DNA of 64,000 nt from Actinomycetota bacterium (GCA_021324355.1 JAJPJD010000010.1:1-64000); one strand, 5' to 3'; counted from the stretch's first letter, positions 43,451-54,612 are shown. A program made the numbers and translations. The notes: generated by a model not told the origin, from the letters alone.

Positions 43451-44757
43451 CGGGCGATGCCCTCCAGCGCATCCACCGCCCGGCCGGCATGGCGGAGGAG
43501 ATGGGTGAGGTCGAACGCCCGGTCCAGCTCGGCCGGGCTCAGCCCCACCTCGGGGTCCTCGGCCAGCACCGATCGGAACGGGCGCCCTGTCTCCCACGAC
43601 CGCCGGGCGTCGCGCTGGACCACCCGGTAGGCCTCGTCCCGCGGGCGGCCGCTCGCCACCATGGCCAACAGGACCGACTGGCTGAAGACCAACCCCAGCG
43701 ACCCGTGCAGGAGGTTCTCCATCGCCCGGTCGCGGTGGACCACCAAGCCCGCGACCAGCTCGGTGGCCCGGCGGAGCAGGTAGGCGGTGAGCGCCGCCGC
43801 GTCGGGCAGGACGATCCGCTCGACCGAGCTGTGCGAGATGTCCCGCTCGTGCCACAGCGCGACGTCCTCCAGCCCGCTCACCAGGTAGCCCCGCAGCACC
43901 CGGGCCAGGCCGCACAGCCGCTCGGCCAGCACCGGGTTGCGCTTGTGGGGCATCGCCGAGGAGCCCTTCTGGTCGGCCCCGAACGGCTCTTCGACCTCGG
44001 CCAGCTCGCTGCGGGCCAGGTGCCGCACCTCGGTCGCCACCAGCTCGACCGTCGTCCCGGCGGCCGCGCAGGCATAGAGGAACTCGGCGTGGCGATCGCG
44101 CGAGAGGACCTGGGTGGCCGGGACCGGCTCGAGGCCCAGCGCCCGGCACACCGACGCCTCGACCGCCGGGTCGATGTTGGAGTAGGCCCCGACCGCCCCC
44201 GAGAGCTTGCCCACCGCCACCCGCCGGCGGGCCGAGACCAGCCGCTCGCGGTCCCGGTCGACCTGGAGGGCGAACAGCGCGAACTTGGCCCCGAAGGTGG
44301 TCGGCTCGGCATGCATGCCATGGGTCCGGCCGGCCACCGGCACGTCCCGCAACTCCCGGGCCCGATCGACCAGGGCCCCGATGAGACCGCCGGCCGCCTC
44401 GATCAGCAGATCGGACGCCGTGACCAAAGCGACGCTCAGCGCGGTGTCGACCACGTCCGAGGAGGTGAGCCCGAAGTGGACCCAGGCCGCCTCGGGACCC
44501 CCGATGCGCTCCTGGACCACGTCCACGAAGGCGGCGACGTCGTGGTCGGTGGCCCGCTCGCGCTCGGCCACTGCGGCCACGAAGTCGGCGTCGACCGCGG
44601 GCGCCCGAGCCCGCACCGCCTCGGCCGCCGCTCGGGGTGCGACCCCCAGGTCGGCCAGGGCCTCCACCGCGAGCAGCTCGACCTCGAGCCACCGGGCCAG
44701 GCGGGCCTCGTCGCCGAACAACGCCGCGATGTCGGGGGGGGCGTAGCGGGGGATCAC
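43447..44757 (-). CDS. purB: Adenylosuccinate lyase
   Basis: Fumarase-superfamily lyase of 436 residues from GTG 44757 (4-bp overlap with purD). It has VIPRYAPPDIAALFGDEA at the start, WVHFGLTSSDVVDTA, GRTHGMHAEPTTFG and the signature GSSAMPHKRNP. It acts twice in purine synthesis: SAICAR to AICAR, and adenylosuccinate to AMP. It lies in the same operon as purA, which makes its second substrate. Confidence 0.95.
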   Translation of the reverse strand: MIPRYAPPDIAALFGDEARLARWLEVELLAVEALADLGVAPRAAAEAVRARAPAVDADFVAAVAERERATDHDVAAFVDVVQERIGGPEAAWVHFGLTSSDVVDTALSVALVTASDLLIEAAGGLIGALVDRARELRDVPVAGRTHGMHAEPTTFGAKFALFALQVDRDRERLVSARRRVAVGKLSGAVGAYSNIDPAVEASVCRALGLEPVPATQVLSRDRHAEFLYACAAAGTTVELVATEVRHLARSELAEVEEPFGADQKGSSAMPHKRNPVLAERLCGLARVLRGYLVSGLEDVALWHERDISHSSVERIVLPDAAALTAYLLRRATELVAGLVVHRDRAMENLLHGSLGLVFSQSVLLAMVASGRPRDEAYRVVQRDARRSWETGRPFRSVLAEDPEVGLSPAELDRAFDLTHLLRHAGRAVDALEGIAR

Positions 44758-46034
44758 CGGCTCAGCGCGGCTCGGTCGACACCTGAGGCGATGTCCCGGC
44801 GCACCTGCATCCCCGGCCAGGACACCGCGGCGACGGCGCGGTAGGCGAGGTCCCGGGCCTCCCCGAGCGTTGGGGCCAGCGCGCCGAACCCGAGCACCCG
44901 CCCGCCCGCCGTCCGCCACCCGCCGTCAGGGTCCCGGGCCGTCCCGGCGTGGTACACGGTGACCCCCTCGACCGGCTCGGCCAGCTGGCCGTCGGGCCCC
45001 AGTCCCTCGATGGCCTGTCCGGTGCGCGGCGACTCGGGGTACCCCGGCGCGGCGGCGACCACACAGGCGGCAGCGTCGGACACGAAGCCCGGGTCCCCTC
45101 GCAGCGTGCCGGTGGCCGCGGCCAGCAGCACCTCTGCCGGGTCGTCGGCGAACCGGGGCAGCAGCACCTGGGCCTCGGGGTCACCGAAGCGCACGTTGAA
45201 CTCGAGGACCACCGGTCCCGAGGAGGTCACCATGACCCCGGCGTAGAGGACCCCGCGGTACCCCACGCCGCGGCGCGCCAGGGCGGCCAGGGTGGGCTCG
45301 ACCGCTCGGTCCAGGACCTGGTCGACGACCGGAGGGGGAATCTCCGGTGGCGGCGAGTACCCGCCCATGCCTCCGGTGTTGGCCCCCCGGTCCCCATCCC
45401 GGGCCCGCTTGAAGTCTCGGGCCGCCGGCAGCGGGACCACCCGCCGGCCGTCGCACAGCACGTGCACCGAGCACTCGACGCCGTCCAGGCCCTCTTCGAT
45501 CACCACCCGCCGGCCAGCGTCGCCGAACGCCCGGCCCGAGAGCTTGGCCTCGACATCGGCCTCGGCCTCGGACCGGTCCCAGGTGACCAGGACCCCCTTG
45601 CCGGCAGCCAGCCCGTCGGTCTTCACCACGAAGGGCCCGGGGAGGCCAGCGAGGAAGTGACGGGCAGCAGAGAGGTCGTCGAACACCCCGTAGCGGGCGG
45701 TGGGCACGCCGGCCTCCGCCAACACCGACTTCATGAACGCCTTGGATCCCTCGAGGCGGGCGGCGTCGCGGCCGGGCCCCAGCACCGCCAGGCCGCGAGC
45801 CGCCAGCCGGTCGGCCAGCCCGTCGACCAGCGGCCCCTCCGGACCCACCACGGTCAGGTCGGCCGCGATGTCCTCTGGGGGGGCAGCACTGAGCGAGATC
45901 CGATGGCCACCGACCTCGCCTGGCATCCCGGGGTTGCCCGGCGTGACCACCACCTCGGCACTGCGGGCCAGGGCGCGGGCCAGCGCGTGCTCCCGGCCCC
46001 CACCCCCGACGACGCAAACCCTCAGCGAGGCCAC
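44754..46034 (-). CDS. purD: Phosphoribosylamine-glycine ligase (GAR synthetase)
   Basis: ATP-grasp ligase of 426 residues from GTG 46034. It has LRVCVVGGGGREHALARAL at the N-terminus, FVVKTDGLAAGKGVLV in the ATP-grasp fold, and the metal-binding VVLEFNVRFGDPEAQVLLP. It lies 4 bases after purA and overlaps purB. Frame further upstream falls inside purA and is not used. Confidence 0.95.
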   Translation of the reverse strand: MASLRVCVVGGGGREHALARALARSAEVVVTPGNPGMPGEVGGHRISLSAAPPEDIAADLTVVGPEGPLVDGLADRLAARGLAVLGPGRDAARLEGSKAFMKSVLAEAGVPTARYGVFDDLSAARHFLAGLPGPFVVKTDGLAAGKGVLVTWDRSEAEADVEAKLSGRAFGDAGRRVVIEEGLDGVECSVHVLCDGRRVVPLPAARDFKRARDGDRGANTGGMGGYSPPPEIPPPVVDQVLDRAVEPTLAALARRGVGYRGVLYAGVMVTSSGPVVLEFNVRFGDPEAQVLLPRFADDPAEVLLAAATGTLRGDPGFVSDAAACVVAAAPGYPESPRTGQAIEGLGPDGQLAEPVEGVTVYHAGTARDPDGGWRTAGGRVLGFGALAPTLGEARDLAYRAVAAVSWPGMQVRRDIASGVDRAALSR

Positions 46035-46038
46035 CGGC

Positions 46039-47322
46039 TCAACGGACGGCGAAGGTGACGAACTGCTCGCGCTCGGGCCCGACCCCGACCGTTCGCACCG
46101 GCACACCGATCTGGTCGGCCAGGAATGCCACGTAGTCCCGGGCCGCCGCCGGCAGCCCGTCGACCGAGGTGACCGACGACAGGTCGGTCACCCACCCCGG
46201 CAGCTCCTCGTACACCGGGCGCACCCGGTGCAGGGTGGACTGGTGGTAGGGCGGGTAGCGGTAGGTGACCCCGTCGGCCTCGTAGGCAACGCAGACCTTG
46301 ACCGTCTCGAAGGTGTCGAGCACGTCCAGCTTGGTGAGAGCCACCTCGGTGAGCGAGTTGAGCCGGACCGCCTGGCGGAGCATGACCGCGTCGAACCAGC
46401 CGCAGCGGCGGCGCCGGCCGGTGTTGGTCCCGAACTCCTGCCCCCGCTCGACCATGAGCGCGCCGGTGTCGTCGGTGAGCTCGGTCGGGAAGGGGCCGGC
46501 CCCGACCCGCGTCACGTACGCCTTGGCGATCCCGATCACCCGGTCGATGTCCCGGGGTCCGAGCCCCGAACCGGTGCAGGCGCCCCCGGCCACCGGGTTG
46601 GAGGAGGTGACGAAGGGGTAGGTCCCGTGGTCCAGGTCGAGGAAGGTGGCCTGGGCCCCCTCGAGCAGGATGTGCTGCCCCCGAGCCAGCGCCTCGTGGA
46701 GCAGGCCGACCGTGTCGGCCACCATCGGGACGATCCGGGGGGCGTAGACGCCAAGGTAGGTGTCGGCAATCTCCTCGGCCGAGCAGGGCAGGCGGTTGTA
46801 CACCTTGGCCAGGACCGCGTTCTTCTCCTTGATCGCCACGTCCAGCTTCTGGCGGAAGATCTTCGGGTCCATGAGGTCCTGGACCCGGAGCCCGACCCGG
46901 GCCGCCTTGTCGGCGTAGGCCGGCCCAATGCCCCGCCGGGTGGTGCCCAGGGCGTTCTTGCCCAGGAACCGCTCGGTCACCCGGTCGAGCTCCCGGTGGT
47001 AGGGCATGATCAGGTGGGCGTCACCGCTCACCTTGAGCCGGCTGGTGTCCACCCCCCGGGCCTCCAGCGCGTCCAGCTCCTCCAGCAGCACCCCCGGGTC
47101 CACCACCACCCCGTTGCCGATCACCGGCGTGGCGCGCTCGTAGAGCACGCCCGAGGGGACCAGCTGCAACGCGAAGGCCTCGCCGCCCACCACGATCCGG
47201 TGGCCAGCGTTGTGACCGCCCTGGTAGCGGACCACATAGTCCATCTCGGCGGCGAGCAGGTCGGTGAGCTTGCCCTTCCCCTCGTCGCCCCACTGGGTCC
47301 CGACGACCACGGTTGCAGGCAC
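46039..47322 (-). CDS. purA: Adenylosuccinate synthase
   Basis: 427 residues. GTG 47322 was chosen because GGAGG lies 7 nt upstream and the product then opens [18 protein letters not shown], the universal PurA start; a TTG 12 codons earlier is less likely. The GTP P-loop [11 protein letters not shown], the IMP-site [11 protein letters not shown] and [17 protein letters not shown] are intact. It heads purA-D-B-C-S-Q, converting IMP to adenylosuccinate. A TAGAGT hexamer about 40 nt upstream could be its -10. Confidence 0.95.
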   Translation of the reverse strand: MPATVVVGTQWGDEGKGKLTDLLAAEMDYVVRYQGGHNAGHRIVVGGEAFALQLVPSGVLYERATPVIGNGVVVDPGVLLEELDALEARGVDTSRLKVSGDAHLIMPYHRELDRVTERFLGKNALGTTRRGIGPAYADKAARVGLRVQDLMDPKIFRQKLDVAIKEKNAVLAKVYNRLPCSAEEIADTYLGVYAPRIVPMVADTVGLLHEALARGQHILLEGAQATFLDLDHGTYPFVTSSNPVAGGACTGSGLGPRDIDRVIGIAKAYVTRVGAGPFPTELTDDTGALMVERGQEFGTNTGRRRRCGWFDAVMLRQAVRLNSLTEVALTKLDVLDTFETVKVCVAYEADGVTYRYPPYHQSTLHRVRPVYEELPGWVTDLSSVTSVDGLPAAARDYVAFLADQIGVPVRTVGVGPEREQFVTFAVR

Positions 47323-47413
47323 CGCCCGCCCTCCGTCGATGGCTGGTGAGAACGACAAACTCTACCGTGGCCGGGGGGACCCACGGACCTGGCCTCGGTC
47401 CTAGCATGGCTCC

Positions 47414-47851
47414 ATGGTCGCAGCGGCCGCCGTGGTCAGCGCCTCCGAGGAGACCGTGGTCGTCGTCCTGGCGGTGGTGTTCGCCGGGCTGTGCTTCGCC
47501 CGGACCGCCACGTTCCGCCGGCGGCTGGGCCGGAGCCCGTGGGGGATCCACCCCAACCTGTGGCTGGTGATCGGGTTCCTGCTCGGGCCGATCGGCGCCT
47601 TCCTGGCCCTGGTGGCCTGTGCCACCACCCGGGTCGGCCCGGCGTTCGGCCCCGCTCCCGCGGGCCCGTTCGGCCCCGCTCCCCCGCCGGCACCGCCAGC
47701 GCCGGACAGTCCGCCCCCCGGCTGGTACCCCGACCCCTCGGGCCACCACGAGTACCGCTTCTTCACCGGCGTCGACTGGACCGCCGACGTGGTCGACAAC
47801 GGGAGGCATTCCATCGAGCCCCTGCCGCCCCCACCGCCGAACCCGGGCTGA
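47414..47851 (+). CDS. Small membrane protein with DUF2510 domain
   Basis: 145 residues from ATG 47414. Two hydrophobic segments (VVVVLAVVFAGLCFA and LWLVIGFLLGPIGAFLALV) flank a basic loop. A Pro-rich linker leads to a C-terminal DUF2510 motif, PPPGWYPDPSGHHEYRFF followed by TGVDWTADV. DUF2510 is common in actinobacterial membrane proteins and has no known activity. TAGCAT (47402-47407) ends 6 nt before the ATG, so the mRNA is probably leaderless. It converges on clpB. Confidence 0.78.
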   Translation: MVAAAAVVSASEETVVVVLAVVFAGLCFARTATFRRRLGRSPWGIHPNLWLVIGFLLGPIGAFLALVACATTRVGPAFGPAPAGPFGPAPPPAPPAPDSPPPGWYPDPSGHHEYRFFTGVDWTADVVDNGRHSIEPLPPPPPNPG

Positions 47852-47862
47852 CCTCGACGGAG

Positions 47863-50352
47863 TCAGCGCAGGGTGAGCTGGCCGTCCTGCACGTCGACCG
47901 TGATGGTCGAGCCTTCCGTGTACTTCCCGGACAGCAGATCCAGGGCCAAGCGGTCCTCCAGCTCCTTTTGGATCACTCGCCGCAGGGGCCGAGCGCCGAA
48001 CGCCGGGTCGTAGCCGGCCCGGGCCAGCCACTCCTCGGCCGCCGGGGTCACCGAGAGCGCGAGCCGGCGGGCGGCCAGCCTGGTCCGCAGGCGTGACAAC
48101 TGGATGCCGACGATGATCCGCAAGTCCGCCTCGGTGAGGGAGCGGAACCGGACGATCTCGTCGATCCGGTTCACGAACTCGGGCTTGAAGAAGTCCGCCG
48201 GATCCCCGGGAAGGTTGGAGGTCATGATGAGCACGGTGTTGGTGAAGTCCACCGTGCGCCCCTGGCCGTCGGTCAGCCGGCCGTCCTCGAGCACCTGCAG
48301 CAAGATGTTGAACACGTCGGGATGGGCCTTCTCGATCTCGTCGAGCAGGACCACGGCGTAGGGACGGCGCCGCACCGCCTCGGTGAGCTGCCCTCCCTCC
48401 TCGTAGCCGACGTAGCCGGGTGGGGCACCGACCAGGCGCGAGACGGCGTGCTTCTCCATGTACTCGCTCATGTCGATCCGAACCATGGCCCGGTCGTCGT
48501 CGAACAAGAACTCGGCCAGGGCCCGAGCCAGCTCGGTCTTGCCCACCCCGGTCGGCCCGAGGAACAGGAAGGACCCGATCGGCCGGCGGGGGTCCGACAG
48601 TCCGGCTCGGCTCCGCCGGATCGCGTTCGCCACCGCGCTCACTGCCTCGTCCTGGCCAACCACCCGGGCGTGCAGGGCATCTTCCATCCGGACCAGCTTG
48701 GCGATCTCGCCCTCGAGCAGGCGGCTGACCGGGACGCCGGTCCAACGGCTCACCACCTCGGCAACGTCCTCGGCGTCAACCTCCTCCTTCAAGAACCGCT
48801 GGGTGCTCTGGAGCTTGGCCAGCTCCTCGGTGGCCGCGTCGATCTTGCGCTCCAGCTCGGGGAGCTCGCCGTAGCGGACCGCGGCCGCGCCGGTGAGATC
48901 CCCGTCGCGCTCGAGCCGCTCGGCCCGACCCTTGGCGTCCTCGTACTGGTCCTTCAGGTCACCGATGGCCTCGATGGCTGCCTTCTCGGCCTGCCAGTGG
49001 GCGGTCATGGCGTTGGCCTGCTCGTTCAGCTCGGCCAGCTCGGCCTCGAGGCGCCCCAGGCGCTCGACCGAGGCCTCATCGGACTCCTTCTCCAAGGCGA
49101 CCTTCTCGATCTCGAGCTGGCGGATGCGGCGGATGACCACGTCGAGCTCGGTCGGCATCGAGTCGATCTCGATCCGGAGCCGGCTGGCGGCCTCGTCGAT
49201 CAGGTCGATGGCCTTGTCGGGGAGGAAGCGGCCCGAGACGTAGCGGTCCGAGAGCATCGCCGCCGCAACCAACGCGGCATCTTGGATCCGGACCCGGTGG
49301 TGGTTTTCGTAGCGCTCCTTCAGGCCGCGCAAGATCGCGATGGTGTCCTCGACCGAGGGCTGCTCGACATAGACCGGCTGGAACCGCCGCTCGAGGGCAG
49401 CGTCCTTCTCGATGTACTGCCGGTACTCGTCGAGCGTGGTCGCCCCGATCAGGCGCAGCTCGCCCCGGGCCAGCAGGGGCTTGACCATGTTCCCGGCGTC
49501 CATCGCGCCCTCGGCGGCCCCCGCCCCGACCAAGGTGTGCAGCTCGTCGATAAAGGTGATCACCTGGCCGTTGGAGTCCGTGATCTCCTTCAGCACCGCC
49601 TTGAGGCGCTCTTCGAACTCGCCTCGGTACTTCGCCCCGGCGACCATGGCGGACAGGTCGAGCGCGATCAGCCGCTTGTTCTTGAGGCTTTCGGGGACGT
49701 CACCCTCGACGATCCGGTTGGCCAGCCCCTCGACGATGGCGGTCTTGCCGACACCGGGCTCGCCAATGAGCACCGGGTTGTTCTTGGTCCGCCGGGACAG
49801 CACCTGGATGACCCGGCGGATCTCCTCGTCGCGGCCGATGACCGGATCGAGCCGGCCTCGGCGGGCGGCTTCGGTGAGGTCGCGGCCGTAGCGCTCGAGC
49901 GCCTGGAAGGTCTCCTCGGGGTTGGGTGAGGTCACCCGGTGGCTGCCCCGGACATCTCGCAGCGCACCCAGCAGCTGCTCCCGGTCGGTGCCGAGCTCGT
50001 CAGCGAAGGCCAGCAGCAGGTGCTCGATCGACAGGTAGTCGTCGCCCAGGTCGGCGCGCAGCCGGTCGGCTGCCTCGAGGCCTTCTCGGGCCGCCCGACC
50101 CAGCCCTGGCTCCTGACCGCCAACTGCCCGAGGCAGTTTGCGGCGAGCCTCGGCCAGTCGGGCGGCAACCTCGTCGGGAGAGACGCCGACCCGCTGGAGG
50201 ACTGGGCGGGCGATGGTGTCGGGGTCGGCCAGCACGGCCGAGAGCAGATGGGCCGGGGTGATCTCGGGGTTGTTCGCCTCGGCGGCCATCCGGGTCGCGT
50301 TGGCGAAGGCCGCCCGGGTCTTCTCGGTCCAGCGTTGGGGGTCAAGCGTCAT
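47863..50352 (-). CDS. clpB: Disaggregase chaperone ClpB
   Basis: 829 residues; an N-terminal Clp repeat domain (to about 145) and two AAA+ modules, with Walker A motifs GEPGVGKTA (about 200) and GPTGVGKTE (about 590) separated by a coiled-coil M-domain (about 400-520, [20 protein letters not shown]). No ClpP-binding IGF loop is evident, as expected for ClpB. It works with DnaK/DnaJ/GrpE to rescue aggregates. It is the last gene of the dnaK operon, 39 bases after hspR, so HspR would control all five genes. Confidence 0.95.
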   Translation of the reverse strand: MTLDPQRWTEKTRAAFANATRMAAEANNPEITPAHLLSAVLADPDTIARPVLQRVGVSPDEVAARLAEARRKLPRAVGGQEPGLGRAAREGLEAADRLRADLGDDYLSIEHLLLAFADELGTDREQLLGALRDVRGSHRVTSPNPEETFQALERYGRDLTEAARRGRLDPVIGRDEEIRRVIQVLSRRTKNNPVLIGEPGVGKTAIVEGLANRIVEGDVPESLKNKRLIALDLSAMVAGAKYRGEFEERLKAVLKEITDSNGQVITFIDELHTLVGAGAAEGAMDAGNMVKPLLARGELRLIGATTLDEYRQYIEKDAALERRFQPVYVEQPSVEDTIAILRGLKERYENHHRVRIQDAALVAAAMLSDRYVSGRFLPDKAIDLIDEAASRLRIEIDSMPTELDVVIRRIRQLEIEKVALEKESDEASVERLGRLEAELAELNEQANAMTAHWQAEKAAIEAIGDLKDQYEDAKGRAERLERDGDLTGAAAVRYGELPELERKIDAATEELAKLQSTQRFLKEEVDAEDVAEVVSRWTGVPVSRLLEGEIAKLVRMEDALHARVVGQDEAVSAVANAIRRSRAGLSDPRRPIGSFLFLGPTGVGKTELARALAEFLFDDDRAMVRIDMSEYMEKHAVSRLVGAPPGYVGYEEGGQLTEAVRRRPYAVVLLDEIEKAHPDVFNILLQVLEDGRLTDGQGRTVDFTNTVLIMTSNLPGDPADFFKPEFVNRIDEIVRFRSLTEADLRIIVGIQLSRLRTRLAARRLALSVTPAAEEWLARAGYDPAFGARPLRRVIQKELEDRLALDLLSGKYTEGSTITVDVQDGQLTLR

Positions 50353-50391
50353 GGTCGGTCCTGCCTCGTCAACTCCTCTGCACCGGGCGGC

Positions 50392-50823
50392 TCATCGGGC
50401 CGCATTCCTCGGCGTCGGCCGGTAGGGGATGGGGGCCTGGTCGAGCGGCACCAGGTCCCGGCGGTAGTAGCGGTGGGCGCGCTCGAGCGCCTCGTTGGCT
50501 TCCCGCCGCACCTGGTCAAGCTGGGCCCGAAGTCGACGGACCTCTGCCTCGAGCTCGAGCACACGACGGACTCCTTCCAGGTTCACGCCCGCCGCGGTGA
50601 GCTCTTGGATTCGCCGGAGCCGAGCCAGATCGAGATCGCTGAACCGACGCGACCCGCCGGGGGTCCGGACCGGCTCCAAGAGACCCTTGCGCTCGTAGAC
50701 ACGAAGGGTCTGGGGATGCACTCCCGCCAGCTCGGCGGCCACTGAGATCACGTACACCGCTCGGTGCTCGGGCATCGCGCCGTCAACGGCGCCGTCGCGA
50801 TCCCGCAGGGTCGGCGTGTCCAT
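50392..50823 (-). CDS. hspR: Heat-shock repressor HspR (MerR family)
   Basis: 143 residues from ATG 50823, chosen because GGAGG lies 9 nt upstream across the dnaJ stop; a start 27 bases further up is inside dnaJ. The MerR helix-turn-helix is SVAAELAGVHPQTLRVYERK, followed by GLLEPVRTPGGSRRFSDLD and a coiled-coil C-terminus. HspR binds HAIR inverted repeats with DnaK as co-repressor. One such site precedes dnaK (54624-54644), implying autoregulation. Confidence 0.92.
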   Translation of the reverse strand: MDTPTLRDRDGAVDGAMPEHRAVYVISVAAELAGVHPQTLRVYERKGLLEPVRTPGGSRRFSDLDLARLRRIQELTAAGVNLEGVRRVLELEAEVRRLRAQLDQVRREANEALERAHRYYRRDLVPLDQAPIPYRPTPRNAAR

Positions 50824-50827
50824 CTCC

Positions 50828-51928
50828 TTAGACCTCCTCCAGCCGCTCACGCGGCGCTGGGTCGGTGACCGCGGCGAGCGACTCGACCGCCGCCCGCTGC
50901 TCTTCGGTCAGGGAGCGGGGCACCACCACGTCCACCTTCACCAGCAGGTCGCCCGGTTTCGAACCGTTGCGGCCGGCTGGGACGCCGTGGCCTTTCACCC
51001 GCAGCACCGTCCCCGGCGCGGTGCCGGCCGGAACGCGGACTCGAACCGGCTCGTCCAGGGTGGGCACGGTGATCACGGTGCCCAGCGCGGCCTCCGGAAA
51101 GGTGATCGGGACCGTATAGGTCAGGTTGTTCCCCCGTCGGCCGAACTTGGGGTGCGGGCGCACGTGCACCGACACGTAGAGGTCACCGGGAGGAGCCATG
51201 CCCTGCCCAGGAGCACCTCGCCCTTTCACCCGGATGCGCTGGCCATCCTCGACCCCGGGGGGGATCCGCACCTTGACCTGGCGGTTCCGGCGCTCGGTCC
51301 CGGTCCCAGCACAGGTCGGACACGGTGTGTCCACCACCCGTCCCCGGCCGTTGCAGCGTGGGCAGATGGTGGACAGCGAGAACAGCCCCTGATTGTCGTC
51401 CAACGTCCCGCGGCCGCCGCAGCGCTCGCACACATGCGTCGAGGTCCCAGGCGCAGCGCCCGTCCCGTTGCAGGTCCGGCAGCGAGCGTCCTGGGGCACG
51501 TTGACTGAGGTGGTGACGCCGCGCACCGCGTCCTCGAACGACAGGTGCAGCTCGGCCTCGACATCGGCACCCCGCTGCGGCCCCGCGGTCCGACGCCGCC
51601 CTCGACCAAACAGGCCTCCGAACAGGTCGCCGAGGTCGCCCAGGTCTTCGACTCGGAAGGTCGTGCCCCCGCCCGGACCACCGAAGCCGCCAGCCATCGG
51701 ACCGAGGCGGCGGGCCTCGTCGTACTCCTTGCGGGTGGCGGGATCGCCCAGGACGTCATGAGCGGCCGAGATCTCCTTGAACCGCTCCTCGGACCCTGGA
51801 TTAGCGTCCGGGTGGTACTGCTTGGCCAGTTTGCGGTAGGCGCGCGTGATCTCCTTGTCGGAGGCCGTGGGTGGCACTCCGAGGATCTTGTAGTAGTCCT
51901 TCTCGAACCACTCCCGCTGGACCGGCAA
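50828..51928 (-). CDS. dnaJ: Co-chaperone DnaJ
   Basis: 366 residues, starting at TTG 51928, one base from the grpE stop, with GAGAGG upstream. It has a J-domain with the HPD motif (KQYHPDANPG, about residue 36), a Gly/Phe-rich linker (GGFGGPGGGTTF) and four zinc-binding CxxCxGxG repeats (CRTCNGTG, CERCGGRG, CPRCNGRG, CPTCAGTG). The C-terminal substrate domain is complete. The TTG start is weak and may limit translation. Confidence 0.94.
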   Translation of the reverse strand: MPVQREWFEKDYYKILGVPPTASDKEITRAYRKLAKQYHPDANPGSEERFKEISAAHDVLGDPATRKEYDEARRLGPMAGGFGGPGGGTTFRVEDLGDLGDLFGGLFGRGRRRTAGPQRGADVEAELHLSFEDAVRGVTTSVNVPQDARCRTCNGTGAAPGTSTHVCERCGGRGTLDDNQGLFSLSTICPRCNGRGRVVDTPCPTCAGTGTERRNRQVKVRIPPGVEDGQRIRVKGRGAPGQGMAPPGDLYVSVHVRPHPKFGRRGNNLTYTVPITFPEAALGTVITVPTLDEPVRVRVPAGTAPGTVLRVKGHGVPAGRNGSKPGDLLVKVDVVVPRSLTEEQRAAVESLAAVTDPAPRERLEEV

Positions 51929-51929
51929 C

Positions 51930-52664
51930 TCAGCCTCTCACCCTGACCATGGCCGCCCGCAGGGTCTGACCCCGCCACCGGTAGCCGGGACGCATGACCT
52001 CGGCCACCGTGGGGCCGCCCTCCTCCGCTGGCGGCGCACCTTCGCTGACGACATGGGCCACTGCCTCGTGGACGGAGGGATCGAATGCCACCTCGACCGC
52101 GTCGACCCGCTCCAGGCCCTCCTTGGCCAGGATGTCGAGCAGCTGGCTTCGAGCCTGGTGCAGCGCGTCCAGCGCCGCTGGCGGCCGCTCAGCAGCTGCC
52201 CCGTCCTGCGCCTCCTCCTGCTCGCACGCACCCTCTTGGGGGGTGGTGCCGAGGTGGGCGATGGCCAGATCCAGGGTGTCGAGGACCGGCAGGAGCTTGC
52301 GCACCAGGTCCGACACCGCCCGAGCACCCAACTCCTCCTGCTGGCGGAGGACCCGCTTGCGGGAGTTGGCGAAGTCGGCCTGGGAACGCTGGAAAGCAGC
52401 CAGGTACTCGTCGCGCTCGGCGGTCAGCGCGGCGACATCGGTGAGGATCGTCTCAGAGGCCTGGGACAGTTGGTCCGCGACCCCTTCGGTCGGCTGGCCG
52501 GCTTCCGGCTGCTCCGACCAGACATCGGCGTCGGAACCCTCCGCCAACCGGCCTTCGACGCCGTCCGCGCCGGGCCCTTGCTCCTCGGTCCCGTCAACGG
52601 CCTCGCCGATCGCCTCGACCTCGCCGCCGGGGACAGAAAGGTCGCGCTCGGGTCGAGAGGTCAT
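51930..52664 (-). CDS. grpE: Nucleotide-exchange factor GrpE
   Basis: 244 residues from ATG 52664 (ATGA overlap with dnaK). An acidic, disordered N-terminus of about 65 residues leads to the long coiled coil ([20 protein letters not shown], then [10 protein letters not shown]). The C-terminal beta domain has [12 protein letters not shown] and [20 protein letters not shown]. An acidic/Ala-rich insertion of about 30 residues ([19 protein letters not shown]) follows the four-helix region, making it longer than usual. Confidence 0.93.
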   Translation of the reverse strand: MTSRPERDLSVPGGEVEAIGEAVDGTEEQGPGADGVEGRLAEGSDADVWSEQPEAGQPTEGVADQLSQASETILTDVAALTAERDEYLAAFQRSQADFANSRKRVLRQQEELGARAVSDLVRKLLPVLDTLDLAIAHLGTTPQEGACEQEEAQDGAAAERPPAALDALHQARSQLLDILAKEGLERVDAVEVAFDPSVHEAVAHVVSEGAPPAEEGGPTVAEVMRPGYRWRGQTLRAAMVRVRG

Positions 52665-54490
52665 TTCTCGTCGACGATCTCGGCGTCCACGACCTCCTCG
52701 TCAGCCGCCTCGCTGCGAGCCTGTGCAGTGGCACCGTCGGCCGCGCTGGCCTGCGACGCCTGTTCGTAGAGGCGCTGCGAGAAGCTCTGGCTAGCGGTCA
52801 CCAGTTTCTCGGTGGCCGTCTTGATGGCCTCGACATCCGAACCGCTGAGCGCGTCCTTCACGCCCTGGAGTGCCGAGTTCACGGCCTCTCGCTCCGAACC
52901 CTCGATCTTGTCACCCTGCTCTCGTAGGAGCTTCTCGGTCTGGTAGACGAGCGTGTCGGCAGTGTTGCGGACCTCTGCCTCCTCCCGCCGCCTCCGATCT
53001 TCCTCGGCGTGAGCCTCGGCGTCCCGGATCATGCGCTCGATGTCTTCCTTACTGAGCGCCGACTGACCAGTGATGGTCATCGACTGCTCCTTGCCGGTGG
53101 CCTTGTCCTGTGCTGCGACGTGGACGATCCCGTTGGCGTCGATATCGAAGGTCACCTCGATCTGCGGGATGCCCCGAGGCGCCGGTGGCAGGTCGACCAG
53201 CTGGAACTTGCCCAGCGTCTTGTTGTACATCGCCATCTCCCGCTCACCCTGGAGCACGTGGATCTCCACCGATGGCTGGTTGTCCTCCGCAGTCGTGAAG
53301 ATCTCCGAACGCTTCGTCGGGATCGTGGTGTTCCGTTCGATGAGGCGGTGCATGACGCCGCCCTTGGTCTCGATCCCGAGGCTGAGCGGGGTGACGTCGA
53401 GCAGCAGCACGTCTTTGACCTCACCCTTCAGCACGCCGGCCTGCACGGCTGCGCCGACTGCGACCACCTCGTCAGGGTTCACCCCCTTGTGCGGCTCCTT
53501 GCCAGTGAGGGAGTGGACCAGCTCCTGGATTGCCGGCATCCGGGTCGACCCGCCGACCAGCACCACGTGGTCGATGTCGGACGTCTTGAGTCCGGCGTCC
53601 TTGATCGCCGCCTCGAAGGGCCCCTTGCACTGCTCGACCAGGTCGGCGGTCAATTCGTTGAACTTGGCCCGCGTCAACTTCACATCCAGGTGCTTGGGTC
53701 CTTCGGAGGTCGCAGTGATGAATGGCAGGTTGATCTGGGTCTCCTGCAATGAGGAGAGCTCGATCTTGGCCTTCTCCGCCCCCTCCTTCAGACGCTGCAT
53801 CGCCATCTTGTCCACCGAGAGGTCGACACCCTCGGTGTCCTTGAACGACTTGACCAGCCAGTCAATGATCTTCTGGTCCCAGTCGTCACCACCCAGGTGG
53901 GTGTTGCCCGAGGTCGACTTCACTTCGAACACGCCCTCGCCGATCTCGAGGATCGAAACGTCGAACGTTCCTCCACCTAGGTCGAAGACCAAGACGGTCT
54001 GATCCTTGTCTTCCTTGTCGAGCCCATAGGCCAGAGCGGCTGCGGTCGGCTCGTTGATGATGCGGAGCACCTCGAGACCGGCGATCTGCCCCGCTTCCTT
54101 GGTCGCGGTCCTCTGCGCGTCGTCGAAGTACGCCGGGACGGTGATCACTGCCTGCGTCACAGTGTCGCCCAGGTAGGCCTCGGCGTCTCGCTTCAGTTTG
54201 CCGAGGATCCGGGCCGAGATCTCCTGGGCCGTGTACTTCTTCCCGTCGATGTCGATGGTCCAGTTCGTCCCCATGTGGCGCTTGACCGAGCGGATGGTTC
54301 GCTCGGGGTTGGTGATCGCCTGGCGCTTGGCGACCTCGCCGACCAGCACTTCGCCGCTCTTGGCGAACCCCACCACCGACGGCGTGGTCCGACTCCCCTC
54401 GGCATTGGGGATGACGACCGGTTCGCCGGCCTCCAGCACGCTGACCACGGAGTTCGTCGTCCCGAGGTCGATCCCTACCGCTTTGGCCAT
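52661..54490 (-). CDS. dnaK: Chaperone DnaK (Hsp70)
   Basis: 609 residues from ATG 54490. The ATPase domain opens [17 protein letters not shown], has [17 protein letters not shown] and the phosphate-2 loop [13 protein letters not shown]. The substrate domain and the lid end in the acidic [12 protein letters not shown]. It leads dnaK-grpE-dnaJ-hspR-clpB. A leader of roughly 120 nt separates it from the promoter. Its base composition is less GC-extreme than its neighbours, as expected for a highly expressed gene. Confidence 0.96.
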   Translation of the reverse strand: MAKAVGIDLGTTNSVVSVLEAGEPVVIPNAEGSRTTPSVVGFAKSGEVLVGEVAKRQAITNPERTIRSVKRHMGTNWTIDIDGKKYTAQEISARILGKLKRDAEAYLGDTVTQAVITVPAYFDDAQRTATKEAGQIAGLEVLRIINEPTAAALAYGLDKEDKDQTVLVFDLGGGTFDVSILEIGEGVFEVKSTSGNTHLGGDDWDQKIIDWLVKSFKDTEGVDLSVDKMAMQRLKEGAEKAKIELSSLQETQINLPFITATSEGPKHLDVKLTRAKFNELTADLVEQCKGPFEAAIKDAGLKTSDIDHVVLVGGSTRMPAIQELVHSLTGKEPHKGVNPDEVVAVGAAVQAGVLKGEVKDVLLLDVTPLSLGIETKGGVMHRLIERNTTIPTKRSEIFTTAEDNQPSVEIHVLQGEREMAMYNKTLGKFQLVDLPPAPRGIPQIEVTFDIDANGIVHVAAQDKATGKEQSMTITGQSALSKEDIERMIRDAEAHAEEDRRRREEAEVRNTADTLVYQTEKLLREQGDKIEGSEREAVNSALQGVKDALSGSDVEAIKTATEKLVTASQSFSQRLYEQASQASAADGATAQARSEAADEEVVDAEIVDEK

Positions 54491-54612
54491 GCCCTTGCCT
54501 CTCCTCTTTTGTTTTTTGTTGTTCTTGTTGGCTGTGTGTGTTCGTGCTCCTGGTCCGGTGGTCCCAGGAGCGTTGCGATCCACCCTTGGCGCTCGCGCAC
54601 CTGACGGAATGA

